This document shows positions 36,365-44,815 of a stretch of 64,000 nt of DNA, piece after piece. Each line of letters starts with the position of its first letter. Position 1 is the first letter of the stretch. The stretch comes from UBA1181 sp045601045. GTDB taxonomy: Bacteria > Bacteroidota > Bacteroidia > Bacteroidales > Paludibacteraceae. The notes below the pieces were generated by a model. The model made no database searches, was not told the origin of the DNA, and saw nothing but the letters and a program-made list of their open reading frames with translations. A program made the translations under genes and the position numbers. The DNA is taken from assembly GCA_045601045.1 (NCBI GenBank), contig JAZRZA010000045.1:49995-113994 (forward strand). Reading direction: 5' to 3'.

Positions 36365-37303
36365 ATGAAGCCCCAATCCATTCTCTTTATTGCGCTGACA
36401 GCTGTCATCCTCTCTTGCTCGAAGATAGAGGAACGGTTTGTGCCTACCAACGACTCCTTGGATGTTACCCACTCATCTTCTCCGGTATTGTTGTCGGATT
36501 CTTTGGTTGCGGAAACTATCGCCAAGAGCATCTCTCCTGATTCGGTGCGTTTGATCATCGAATTATTCGATGCCAATGGTGCTCCCTTGAATACACCTAT
36601 GCCTGTGACCTTCGTGGATGATTCTTATTCAGAAGAGTTGCTTAGTGACGGGATGGGAACCATTGAGCGTTTGGTTCATCGAAATCATACCATCTCTTTA
36701 CTCTATGGAGATGAGGTGGTTACTACCTATTTCGATATGAAGGGAGGTGAGGAATTGAATGATCATATCCGTTTGAATATCCTGCCGATGCGGGGGCGTA
36801 TCATGGATCAAACGGGTTTGCCTCATAAGCAGATGCCTGTTCATGTCCATTACAGATATGGCAAAAAGGATCGGACGATGGCTTGTGAAAAGGATTTGAT
36901 GTTCCGTACCGACTCGTCGGGTTATTACCGCACCTATGTTTCCGCTGATTTTTACAGTATGGTTTTTCGCTCTTGTGGCTTCTCCTTTGGTGTGGTATCC
37001 CATAAAGAATTTAAGGCTTATCCTAAGCAGAATTTCATTTTCGATCCTTTCGATGTGGAAAACCGATGTGCCTATAATGTGCCTCGTCATGATTATTTCC
37101 TGGAAATTCCCTTCTCCTCAGACGGTTATACAGAGAGCGTCAAGGTCCGTGAGTGGGACTCCTTCTTTGCGATGGACGAGATACTGGAATCTTCTGAATA
37201 TACCAAATTGAGGGTGGTTTTCCCTCATCGTTCCTACTCTTATAAATTAAAAAAGAAGGGTGGCGCTTTTAGGGCACCGGTAATCAAAGTGTGTATAAAG
37301 TAA
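36365..37303 (+). CDS. Lipoprotein of unknown function
   Basis: 312 residues from ATG 36365; the ATG at 36338 lies in the terminator loop. Lipobox ALTAVILSC at about Cys 17. The rest is beta-rich and contains FDANGAPLNTPMPVTF and a stretch GRIMDQTGLPHKQMPVHVHYRYG that resembles a carboxypeptidase-regulatory-like or prealbumin-like sandwich (SGYYRTYVSADFYSMVFRSCG). I do not recognise a family. The radical SAM-associated putative lipoprotein family of Bacteroidota has a similar layout, but I cannot confirm that. It converges on gldB with only 7 bases between stops and no visible terminator. Confidence 0.7.
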   Translation: MKPQSILFIALTAVILSCSKIEERFVPTNDSLDVTHSSSPVLLSDSLVAETIAKSISPDSVRLIIELFDANGAPLNTPMPVTFVDDSYSEELLSDGMGTIERLVHRNHTISLLYGDEVVTTYFDMKGGEELNDHIRLNILPMRGRIMDQTGLPHKQMPVHVHYRYGKKDRTMACEKDLMFRTDSSGYYRTYVSADFYSMVFRSCGFSFGVVSHKEFKAYPKQNFIFDPFDVENRCAYNVPRHDYFLEIPFSSDGYTESVKVREWDSFFAMDEILESSEYTKLRVVFPHRSYSYKLKKKGGAFRAPVIKVCIK

Positions 37304-37310
37304 GATTCCC

Positions 37311-38450
37311 TTACGGATTGTACCTTGATCCATTCAGAATAATTTGAGCGTCATCTTGCGCGACAAGATCCTTTAAGGTCATCTTAGGGTTGTTCTCCAT
37401 GTACTTGGATACGATTTGCCAACCTAACCAAACTGCGGCCCGTCCCGGAGCGTTGTACTCTTTTACAGTCTCTCCTGTTTTTATCGTCGTTGAAAAATAC
37501 TTGGTGGCTGGAGACATGATGATGAAATCAGTGATTGTCTTATTGTCTGTGCTGAAAAGAAGATTGTTTTCCCTTAAATAGTTCCACATCTTCTTCTCGT
37601 TCTTTACACACCATTCCCAATCGTTTTCGGAGTATCCCATCACTTCCCGTTGCGATTTGTTTTGCATGATTGCGTCTGTGACGTAGAGCATCTTTCCGTA
37701 ATAGATGAGATGATCGAGCAAATTGCCGGCCTCTTTGGTCAGAGGAAACTGCTCGTAGTTGCATAGAAGAATGGCGTCGGTGACAATCTTTTCCCTTTTT
37801 AGATTCGGAATTTGGTAATCGTATATGCCTGGGACATATCGGTAATGGGCGTAGTCCGCACCAAGAAAGTATTCCAAAGATACATATAACGTGTTGAGAG
37901 AGTTGTCGTCGAAAGAGAGGTCCTCTCCGAAGCCTGAAAACATTAAATGGATGTTCTCCGGTATTTCGTAAGATGGGAAGAATTGACGCGCGCGAGAGAA
38001 AGATTTGATGAATTCCTCTTTGATGTCGTCATCCTTTTCAAATCTCGCTAAACACTCGCAGAAGATGTCGTGGTATGCTTCGTGTGATAGGAATAGATAA
38101 AAGAGTGTCTCGTAGGGAATGTCGTACCCGGAAGACATTTCTCCCAACATCATCATGTAGTGTTTGAATTGGGTAGGATATTGCGATTGTATCGCGCTTA
38201 TCTTCTCTCTAAGGCACAATGAGTCGTCGTCTGGTATGTTTACCTTCAAAAGGTCGTAATCTCCTCTTATGGCAGGTTTTGTGATGCAACTATCCAACCC
38301 AAAGATGGTGCGGTCAAAACGTACGAAGTTTATTTGGACTGATTGAGGATCTTTGGTCGCCTCGTCCTTGAACCGATTGTGCTGTTTATCGCATGCGGTA
38401 AGAAGAGTGGTGATGCCCAATGCTATTCCCCATAATAATGATTTCTTCAT
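37311..38450 (-). CDS. gldB: Gliding-motility lipoprotein GldB-like
   Basis: 379 residues. Lipobox TTLLTAC near Cys 20. GldB features are visible: QINFVRFDRTIF near the mature N-terminus, LEYFLGADYAHYRYVP, DHLIYYGKMLYVTDAIM, GYSENDWEWCVKNEKKMW, ENNLLFSTD and PGRAAVWLGWQIVSKYM. In Flavobacterium gldB is required for gliding; homologues occur in non-gliding Bacteroidota, where the role is unknown. The central LFLSHEAYHDIFCE is a possible zinc-binding-like helix but not a full HExxH. It lies downstream of the ABC-F gene, separated from it by a terminator. Confidence 0.85.
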   Translation of the reverse strand: MKKSLLWGIALGITTLLTACDKQHNRFKDEATKDPQSVQINFVRFDRTIFGLDSCITKPAIRGDYDLLKVNIPDDDSLCLREKISAIQSQYPTQFKHYMMMLGEMSSGYDIPYETLFYLFLSHEAYHDIFCECLARFEKDDDIKEEFIKSFSRARQFFPSYEIPENIHLMFSGFGEDLSFDDNSLNTLYVSLEYFLGADYAHYRYVPGIYDYQIPNLKREKIVTDAILLCNYEQFPLTKEAGNLLDHLIYYGKMLYVTDAIMQNKSQREVMGYSENDWEWCVKNEKKMWNYLRENNLLFSTDNKTITDFIIMSPATKYFSTTIKTGETVKEYNAPGRAAVWLGWQIVSKYMENNPKMTLKDLVAQDDAQIILNGSRYNP

Positions 38451-38467
38451 TTCCTATCCTCTGATTT

Positions 38468-38497
38468 CGAAAAGAGGAGGCGTTGTTACGTCTCCTC
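38468..38497 (-). terminator. Terminator of the ABC-F gene
   Basis: Minus-strand stem GAGGAGACG/CGCCTCCTC (38497-38489, 38482-38474, one G-U pair), 6-base loop, then TTTT. Confidence 0.75.
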
Positions 38498-38522
38498 CTC
38501 TCCTTGTTTTTATCGTAAATGA

Positions 38523-40142
38523 TTATTTGCTATAGAACTTCTCTTTGAGCGCCTTGATGTCATCGCTAAGGATGTAGTCATCGTAATCCATACGCTTGTC
38601 GATTGCTCCGCTTGGTGTGAGCTCAATAACACGGTTGCAAACGGTCTGGATGAACTCGTGGTCGTGAGATGACATCAAGATGTTTCCCTTGAATGCCTTC
38701 AAGGTGTTGTTGAACGCTTGGATAGACTCCAAATCCAAGTGGTTGGTAGGGGAGTCCAAAACGAGACAGTTGGCGTTCTTCAGCATCATGCGGGAAAGCA
38801 TACAACGCATCTTCTCACCTCCGGAAAGCACACTGGCTTGCTTGTAAATCTCTTCGCCGGAGAATAGCATTCTACCCAAATATCCTCTGACGAATGATTC
38901 GTTGGTATCTGGAGAGTATTGCGCCAACCAATCCACCAACTTCATGTCCGTGTTAAAGAACTCGGTGTTGTCGAGCGGTAAGTAGGCGGAGGTGATGGTG
39001 ACGCCCCATTTGAATGTACCTGCAGTCGGTTTGAGTTTCTCGTTGATGATCTCGAAGAAGGCGGTCATCGCGCGAGGATCGTGTGATAAGAATACCACTT
39101 TATCATCCTTTTCCACGTTGAAACTTACGTTTTGGAACAATACGTCGCCTTCTGGTGTGGTGTAGGAGAGATCCTTCACCTCAATGATTTGGTTGCCTGG
39201 CTCTCTGTCTGGTGTGAAGATGATGCCAGGATATTTTCTGGTAGAAGGTTGGATCTCTTCGATGTTCAAACGCTCCAACATCTTCTTACGGCTGGTAGTT
39301 TGCTTGGACTTAGCCACGTTGGCGCTGAATCGTTGAATGAACTCCATGAGCTCCTTCTTCTTCTCTTCGGCTTTCTTGTTTTGTTGCGCTTGTTGACGGA
39401 GCGCTAATTGGCTGGATTCGTACCAGAAACTGTAGTTACCTGCGAACATTGTGATCTTTCCGTAGTCGATATCCACAGTGTGCGTACATACTGAATCAAG
39501 GAAGTGACGGTCGTGGGATACCACCAATACGGTATTCTCGAATTCTGACAAATAATTCTCCAACCACATCACAGTTTCAAGGTCGAGGTCGTTGGTAGGC
39601 TCATCCAAAAGCAAGTTGTCTGGCTTACCAAATAGGGCTTGCGCCAAAAGCACGCGCACCTTCTCCTTACCACTCAACTCCTTCATCAAACGATAGTGGA
39701 GTTCCTCCTTGATGCCCAAACCGCTCAATAGGGCAGCGGCGTCGCTTTCCGCATTCCATCCGTCCATCTCGGCGAATTTCTCCTCCAACTCGGAGGCGCG
39801 TATACCATCCGCGTCGGAGAAATCCTCCTTCGCGTACAATGCGTCTTTCTCTTGCATCACGTTCCACAATGGTTCGTGGCCGCGCAAAACTGTTTCGATG
39901 ACTGTACACTCGTCAAATTGGAAGTGATCCTGTCGAAGAACGGACAAACGCTCTCCTGGCGCGATGGTGATCGATCCCTTGGTTGGAGTCAAATCTCCGC
40001 TGATTACCTTTAGGAAAGTAGATTTTCCGGCGCCATTTGCACCGATGATGCCGTAACAGTTACCACTTGTGAATTTTAGATTCACATCTTGAAAAAGAAT
40101 TCGTTTGCCGAATTGTACTACAATGTCAGAAGCAGTTATCAT
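38523..40142 (-). CDS. ABC-F ribosomal ATPase with degenerate second ATP site
   Basis: 539 residues, two ABC domains with no membrane segment. The first domain is complete: Walker A GANGAGKST (near 34), signature ELSGKEKVRV (near 164), Walker B LLLDEPTNDLD (near 186). The linker (KKKELMEFIQRFSANVAKSKQ) is that of the YbiT/EttA-like group. In the second domain the P-loop is replaced by FLSHDPRAMTAFFE (near 348-360), without GxxGxGKS, and Walker B reads LVLDSPTNHLD (near 461), with Ser for the catalytic Glu; its signature VLSGGEKMR is intact. ABC-F proteins act on the ribosome E or P site in translation. An asymmetric enzyme hydrolysing at one site is inferred. Confidence 0.93.
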   Translation of the reverse strand: MITASDIVVQFGKRILFQDVNLKFTSGNCYGIIGANGAGKSTFLKVISGDLTPTKGSITIAPGERLSVLRQDHFQFDECTVIETVLRGHEPLWNVMQEKDALYAKEDFSDADGIRASELEEKFAEMDGWNAESDAAALLSGLGIKEELHYRLMKELSGKEKVRVLLAQALFGKPDNLLLDEPTNDLDLETVMWLENYLSEFENTVLVVSHDRHFLDSVCTHTVDIDYGKITMFAGNYSFWYESSQLALRQQAQQNKKAEEKKKELMEFIQRFSANVAKSKQTTSRKKMLERLNIEEIQPSTRKYPGIIFTPDREPGNQIIEVKDLSYTTPEGDVLFQNVSFNVEKDDKVVFLSHDPRAMTAFFEIINEKLKPTAGTFKWGVTITSAYLPLDNTEFFNTDMKLVDWLAQYSPDTNESFVRGYLGRMLFSGEEIYKQASVLSGGEKMRCMLSRMMLKNANCLVLDSPTNHLDLESIQAFNNTLKAFKGNILMSSHDHEFIQTVCNRVIELTPSGAIDKRMDYDDYILSDDIKALKEKFYSK

Positions 40143-40199
40143 ATATTCTTATATCTAATTGTTTCTCTTTTGATTATTATCCTATGTGATTTCTCCTTG

Positions 40200-40231
40200 C
40201 AAAGATAGTCATTTTATTCTCTATTCTCAAA
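40200..40231 (-). promoter_or_regulatory. Promoter of the ABC-F gene
   Basis: Minus strand TTTG (40231-40228), 20 bases, TATCTTTG (40207-40200): full consensus, 58 bases before the ATG at 40142. Confidence 0.85.
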
Positions 40232-40267
40232 TTTATTGTATGGTCAAATTTATTCCCGCCAAGCGTC

Positions 40268-40296
40268 TTGAATTGAGCCTTTTATTTGTAATTTTG
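40268..40296 (+). promoter_or_regulatory. Promoter of the FGE-fold lipoprotein
   Basis: TTG (40268-40270), 18 bases, TAATTTTG (40289-40296), 27 bases before the start codon at 40323. Confidence 0.6.
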
Positions 40297-40322
40297 TACG
40301 TTGTATTAAGATATTAAAATTT

Positions 40323-41231
40323 ATGATGAGTTACAGAATTTTTACTAAGGTGAGAAGTTTTTTACTCGCCGCTATGGCGGTGTCGTTGTTGTCTTGTGGT
40401 GCCAAGAAAGAGGTGGCGCAAAAGGAGGATGTTAAAAATTCCTCTTCTTTGAAAATAGCTGAAAAAGAGAAGAAAAACGCGGATTCTTCGTCGCCCAAGA
40501 AGGAGACTGCTAAGCGGGTGAAAATCAAGTCGGTTATAGAATCTTTCCAGGTGAAGGGTATATCCTTTAATATGATTTTAGTGGAGGGTGGAACTTTTGC
40601 GATGGGTGCCTCTCCCGAGCAAGGTAAATATGCGGACGCGACGGAAAAACCATTGCATAAAGTTACGCTAAGCGATTATTACATTGGAGAAACCGAGGTG
40701 ACGCAAGAGTTGTGGAACGCTGTGATGGGCACTAATCCTTCAAAATACAAAGGGGAAGGATTCCCTGTGGAAAGCGTCTCTTGGATAACCTGTCAAACCT
40801 TTTTGAAACGTTTGTGCACGATGACTGGAAAGAATTTCCGTTTGCCTACTGAAGCGGAGTGGGAGTTCGCCGCACGAGGTGGAAGGGCTACGAAGAATTA
40901 TATGTATAGTGGCAGTAATGATTGGGTCGATGTGGCCATCCGTGATAAGTACGCAGTCTCTAAAACGTATAAGGTAGCTTCTACTAAACCCAACGAATTG
41001 GGAATCTATGATATGAGCGGTAATGTTTCCGAGTGGTGCGAAGATTGGTATGGAAGTTATTCCTCCGGCGCGCAGGTCTCTCCGAAGGGTCCTCAATCGG
41101 GAGATTCCCGTATTTATCGAGGCGGAAGTGCTTCTATGCCCGAAACTTTCTATCGTGTCTCCGCTAGGGACGGCGGTATGCCTGACAAATGGTTCTATAC
41201 CGTTGGCCTGCGTTTAGTGATGACTGAATAG
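40323..41231 (+). CDS. FGE-sulfatase-fold lipoprotein, probably non-catalytic
   Basis: 302 residues. Lipobox AVSLLSC near Cys 25, then a Lys/Ser-rich linker (about 27-70). Residues about 80-300 are an FGE-sulfatase (SUMF1/EgtB) domain: MILVEGGTFAMGASPEQG, YYIGETEVTQELWNAVMG, PVESVSWITCQTFLKRL, FRLPTEAEWEFAARGG, GNVSEWCEDWYG and GLRLVM. The Cys pair of true formylglycine-generating enzymes is missing from the segment ASMPETFYRVSARDG. The same fold without Cys is used in GldJ and GldK, lipoproteins of the gliding/T9SS machinery, but this protein is shorter. Function unknown; GldK/J-like structural role is one possibility. Confidence 0.88.
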   Translation: MMSYRIFTKVRSFLLAAMAVSLLSCGAKKEVAQKEDVKNSSSLKIAEKEKKNADSSSPKKETAKRVKIKSVIESFQVKGISFNMILVEGGTFAMGASPEQGKYADATEKPLHKVTLSDYYIGETEVTQELWNAVMGTNPSKYKGEGFPVESVSWITCQTFLKRLCTMTGKNFRLPTEAEWEFAARGGRATKNYMYSGSNDWVDVAIRDKYAVSKTYKVASTKPNELGIYDMSGNVSEWCEDWYGSYSSGAQVSPKGPQSGDSRIYRGGSASMPETFYRVSARDGGMPDKWFYTVGLRLVMTE

Positions 41232-41238
41232 TAGATCA

Positions 41239-41270
41239 AAAAAAGGAAGACCAATTGGTCTTCCTTTTTT
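41239..41270. terminator. Bidirectional terminator between FGE lipoprotein and miaA
   Basis: A perfect 32-base palindrome, 16 bp per arm, with A runs on the left and T runs on the right, serving both convergent genes. Confidence 0.94.
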
Positions 41271-41289
41271 GATTGTCCACCTTCTATGA

Positions 41290-42150
41290 TTATTGTAGTG
41301 TCTCCCACTTTATTTCCTCGTCTCGTTTGAACCAAGTGATCTGTTTTTTAGCGTAGTGACGACTGTTTTGTTGAATCATTTGTTTGGCATATTCCAATGT
41401 CCAGTTACCGTCGAAGTATTCGAATAATTCTTTGTATCCTACCGTATTGAGGGAGTTCAGTCCTTTGTAAGGGTAAAGACTTCTTGCCTCTTCCAAGAGA
41501 CCCTCGTCGAACATTTTGTCGACGCGGAGATTGATTCGTTCGTACAACTCCTCTCTTGGTCTTATGAAACCGATTTTCTCAATCTCAAAGGGACGTTCCT
41601 TCTTGCTATCCGTACGGAAAGAAGAGAAAGGTTTGCCTGTTTGAAGACAGACTTCCAAAGCGTGTTTGATTCTTTTGTGGTTCATCGGATCCACTTGTCT
41701 ATAATAGACGGGGTCCAGCATCTTCAATTCATTTCTTAGCGCATCCACTCCCTCGTTGGCCAATCGTAAATCAAGGTCTTTCCTTAATTCCTCATCGATT
41801 TTGGGAATGTCGTCTATGCCTTTGCAGATGGCGTCGATGTAGAGCATGGAACCTCCCACCATCAGGACGGTATCATGGGTTTGAAATAGCTCCTCACACT
41901 TTTTCAAGGCCTCTAATTCAAACTTTCCACAGCTGTAATAATCGTGGATGGAGAGGTTGCCTATGAAGTGGTGGGGGACGCGTGCCAATTCCTTCTCAGT
42001 TGGGGCTGCGGTTCCGATTTTCATTTCTCTGTACATCTGACGGGAATCGCAGGAGATGATCTCTGTGTGTAGGGATTCTGCCAATTGAAGGCTTCTCTCT
42101 GTCTTTCCGACACCAGTAGGGCCTAATAGTATGATGAGTTTCTTTTTCAT
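41290..42150 (-). CDS. miaA: tRNA dimethylallyltransferase
   Basis: 286 residues from ATG 42150; the longer frame from 42180 begins in the glycogen phosphorylase terminator. MiaA adds a dimethylallyl group to A37 of tRNAs reading UNN codons. Visible: P-loop LLGPTGVGKTERS, DSRQMYREMKIGTAAP, VPHHFIGNL, VGGSMLYIDAICKGIDD, and the C-terminal HYAKKQITWFKRD. Full length for the family. The phosphorylase terminator lies only about 14 bases upstream of the start, so miaA must rely on readthrough or a promoter inside that gene. Confidence 0.95.
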   Translation of the reverse strand: MKKKLIILLGPTGVGKTERSLQLAESLHTEIISCDSRQMYREMKIGTAAPTEKELARVPHHFIGNLSIHDYYSCGKFELEALKKCEELFQTHDTVLMVGGSMLYIDAICKGIDDIPKIDEELRKDLDLRLANEGVDALRNELKMLDPVYYRQVDPMNHKRIKHALEVCLQTGKPFSSFRTDSKKERPFEIEKIGFIRPREELYERINLRVDKMFDEGLLEEARSLYPYKGLNSLNTVGYKELFEYFDGNWTLEYAKQMIQQNSRHYAKKQITWFKRDEEIKWETLQ

Positions 42151-42163
42151 GACGCTAAGATAC

Positions 42164-42193
42164 AAAAAAAGCGAGGACAAAGCCTCGCTTTTT
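42164..42193 (-). terminator. Terminator of the glycogen gene pair
   Basis: Minus-strand stem AAAAAGCGAGG/CCTCGCTTTTT (42193-42183, 42176-42166), 6-base loop, T run. Confidence 0.9.
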
Positions 42194-42213
42194 CGCTATT
42201 GTTATCTGGTTTA

Positions 42214-44778
42214 TTAGAACCAACGTACGTAGCAGAAGTCTTGACGGTGTGCCAAATCCTTGTTCTTAGGGAACATACGGAAGGCATACTTGAACAATCC
42301 TGAACGAGAGATTCTATCGTCAAGCTTGAAGGTGAGTTTTGAACCGTCTTGCTTAACCAACTTCATCTCCTTAACCTCATCGATCTTGTCGTTGTTGTTC
42401 GCGTCTTTCTCAGTAGAAACGAAGTCCACACCGATGCCATTGTCGTTCAAGTTCTTGGTGTCGATAACAACCTCAGCATCGTAGCTATCACCTACCTCAG
42501 GGTTGGTCAAAAGCTTCTCGGAAACGTTTGCTGAAACGATCTCGATTTGATCCCAGTTCTCAGCAACCTTCTCTTTCCATGCTGCGATCTCCTTTGCCTT
42601 AGCGTAGTCGTTTTTGATCAACTTGCCGAAACGCTCACGCAATGGGTTGTAGAAACGCTCGATATAATCATCCATCATACGCTTTGTAGTGTAGTTAGGA
42701 GCGATCATAGCGATAGAGTTCTTGATGGTCTTCACCCACTCAGGAGAGTATCCCTTGCTGTTTGTAGCGTAGAACATAGGGATGATCTCGTTCTCCAAGA
42801 TACCGTAGATAGTAGCGGCATCCAATTGGTCTTGGTGACCTTGGAACTCGTAAGTGCGCTTTTCGGTCAAAGCCCAACCAGCACCCTCGCGGTATCCTTC
42901 CAACCACCATCCGTCTTTTACGGAGAAGTTGATGACACCATTCATAAGTGCCTTCTCTCCAGATGTACCAGATGCCTCCAATGGACGGGTAGGGGTGTTC
43001 AACCAAATATCTACACCAGAAATCAACTTTTTAGCCAAAGCCATGTCGTAGTTCTCCAAGAAGATGATCTTGCCTTGGAATTCAGGTTGGCGAGAGATCT
43101 CGATGATTCTCTTGATCAAACCTTGACCAGCACCGTCAGCTGGGTGAGCCTTACCGGTGAAGATGAATTGAACAGGACACTTAGGGTTGTTGACGATCTT
43201 AGCCAAACGCTCCAAGTCTGTGAACAACAAGTGAGCACGCTTGTAAGTCGCGAAACGACGACCGAAACCGATGGTCAAAGCCTCTGGGTTGATGCTCTCG
43301 CAGATCTTGATGATGCGAGAAGGATCGCCTTGGTTTCTCAACCAATTGTCTTTGTATTTAACTCTGATGTAGTCGATCAATTTTTGCTTCAATGACTTCT
43401 TGATACCCCATACCTTCTCATCAGGTACAGTATAGATCTTCTCCCATATCTTCTCGTTGGATTGATCCTTGTAGAAAGAAGCGTCGAATGTCTCCTCGTA
43501 CAATTGCTTCCACTCGTCAGCAGCCCAAGTTGGCATGTGAACACCGTTGGTTACGTAGTGCACGTGTGACTCCTCCGCGAAGTATCCCTTCCAGATGTTA
43601 GCGAACATCTTCTTGGAAACCTCACCGTGCAACCAGCTCACACCGTTAACCTCTTGGCAAGTGTTGCATGCGAATACGCTCATAGAGAACTTCTCTCCCT
43701 TGTCGCCTGGGTTCTCGCGGCCGAGATCCATCAAGTCATCCCAAGAGATGTTCAACTTTTGCGCGTAGTGGTACATATATTTACCGAACAATCCCTCGTC
43801 GAACTTATCGTGTCCTGCAGGAACTGGTGTGTGTACAGTGTACAAAGATGATGAGCGAACTACCTCGAATGCCTCTTGGAATGACAATCCCTTTTGATTG
43901 ATGTAGTAGTTCATACGCTCAACGTTGATAAGGGCAGCGTGACCCTCGTTGCAGTGGTAAGTGTCGTGCTCGATACCCAATTTTTGAAGCATCAATACAC
44001 CTCCGATACCCAACATGTACTCTTGCTTCATTCTGTTCTCCCAGTCACCTCCGTAAAGTTGGTGAGTGATGAAACGGTCGAACTCGGAGTTCTTGTCCAT
44101 ATCAGTATCCATCAAATAGAGGTTGATACGTCCTACCGCAACCTTCCAGATGTTAGCGTAGATGATACGGTCTGCGAATGGAACTTCGAGAATCATAGGG
44201 TTGCCGTTCTCGTCCTTTACTTGTGAGATAGGCAATGTGTTGAAGATTTGTGGCTCGTAGTTAGCGATTTGCTCTCCGTTCATAGAGAGGGTTTGTGTGA
44301 AATAACCATATCTGTAAAGGAATCCTACAGCGGTCATGTTCACGTTGCAGTCGCTGGCCTCTTTCAAGTAGTCTCCCGCAAGTACACCCAAACCTCCTGA
44401 ATAGATCTTGATGATATCAGTCAAACCGTACTCCATAGAGAAATAAGCGACAGAAGGCTTCTTTGGATCCTTTGGTTCGCTCATGTACTTGTTGAACTTG
44501 TTGTATACGGTGTCGATCTTCTTCAAAAGGACCTTGTTATTCTCGATTTTCTCCAAAGTGTCTATTGAGATACGTTCCAAGAAAAGGATTGGGTTGTGAC
44601 CTGCTTTTTCCCACAAGTCCGCGTCAGCCTCTTCGAAAAGGTCTGTTGCTTCGCTGTTCCATACCCACCAAATGTTCTCGGCGATCATTCTTAACTTCTC
44701 CAACTTGGCAGGAACCTTAGCCTTCGTGTTGATTTCCTTCCAAACTGGGCCGTTTGCTTTGTTAATACTTACTTTCAT
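42214..44778 (-). CDS. glgP: Alpha-glucan (glycogen) phosphorylase
   Basis: 854 residues, GT35 of the alpha-glucan family type found in archaea and Bacteroidota. Releases glucose 1-phosphate from glycogen chains using pyridoxal phosphate. N-terminal domain ENIWWVWNSEATDLFEEAD, VAYFSMEYGLTDIIKIYSGGLGVLAGDYLKEASD is the characteristic entry into the catalytic part (split here by context, near 110-145); GFGRRFATYKRAHLL, and the PLP-site block EASGTSGEKALMNG near 600. A C-terminal extension of about 100 residues after 740 (VSEKLLTNPEVGDSYDAEVV) looks like a small sandwich domain. Downstream of the glycogen synthase by 37 bases. Codon choice indicates high expression. Confidence 0.94.
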   Translation of the reverse strand: MKVSINKANGPVWKEINTKAKVPAKLEKLRMIAENIWWVWNSEATDLFEEADADLWEKAGHNPILFLERISIDTLEKIENNKVLLKKIDTVYNKFNKYMSEPKDPKKPSVAYFSMEYGLTDIIKIYSGGLGVLAGDYLKEASDCNVNMTAVGFLYRYGYFTQTLSMNGEQIANYEPQIFNTLPISQVKDENGNPMILEVPFADRIIYANIWKVAVGRINLYLMDTDMDKNSEFDRFITHQLYGGDWENRMKQEYMLGIGGVLMLQKLGIEHDTYHCNEGHAALINVERMNYYINQKGLSFQEAFEVVRSSSLYTVHTPVPAGHDKFDEGLFGKYMYHYAQKLNISWDDLMDLGRENPGDKGEKFSMSVFACNTCQEVNGVSWLHGEVSKKMFANIWKGYFAEESHVHYVTNGVHMPTWAADEWKQLYEETFDASFYKDQSNEKIWEKIYTVPDEKVWGIKKSLKQKLIDYIRVKYKDNWLRNQGDPSRIIKICESINPEALTIGFGRRFATYKRAHLLFTDLERLAKIVNNPKCPVQFIFTGKAHPADGAGQGLIKRIIEISRQPEFQGKIIFLENYDMALAKKLISGVDIWLNTPTRPLEASGTSGEKALMNGVINFSVKDGWWLEGYREGAGWALTEKRTYEFQGHQDQLDAATIYGILENEIIPMFYATNSKGYSPEWVKTIKNSIAMIAPNYTTKRMMDDYIERFYNPLRERFGKLIKNDYAKAKEIAAWKEKVAENWDQIEIVSANVSEKLLTNPEVGDSYDAEVVIDTKNLNDNGIGVDFVSTEKDANNNDKIDEVKEMKLVKQDGSKLTFKLDDRISRSGLFKYAFRMFPKNKDLAHRQDFCYVRWF

Positions 44779-44815
44779 GCTATACCTAATTAGTGTTTAT
44801 TGTTATTTTATTGTT

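Noticed and set aside
42547..43395. A 282-codon plus-strand open frame inside the glycogen phosphorylase gene
   Set aside because: Antisense shadow created by the strong codon bias of the phosphorylase; composition (Leu/Val/Ser/Asp runs) is typical of such shadows.
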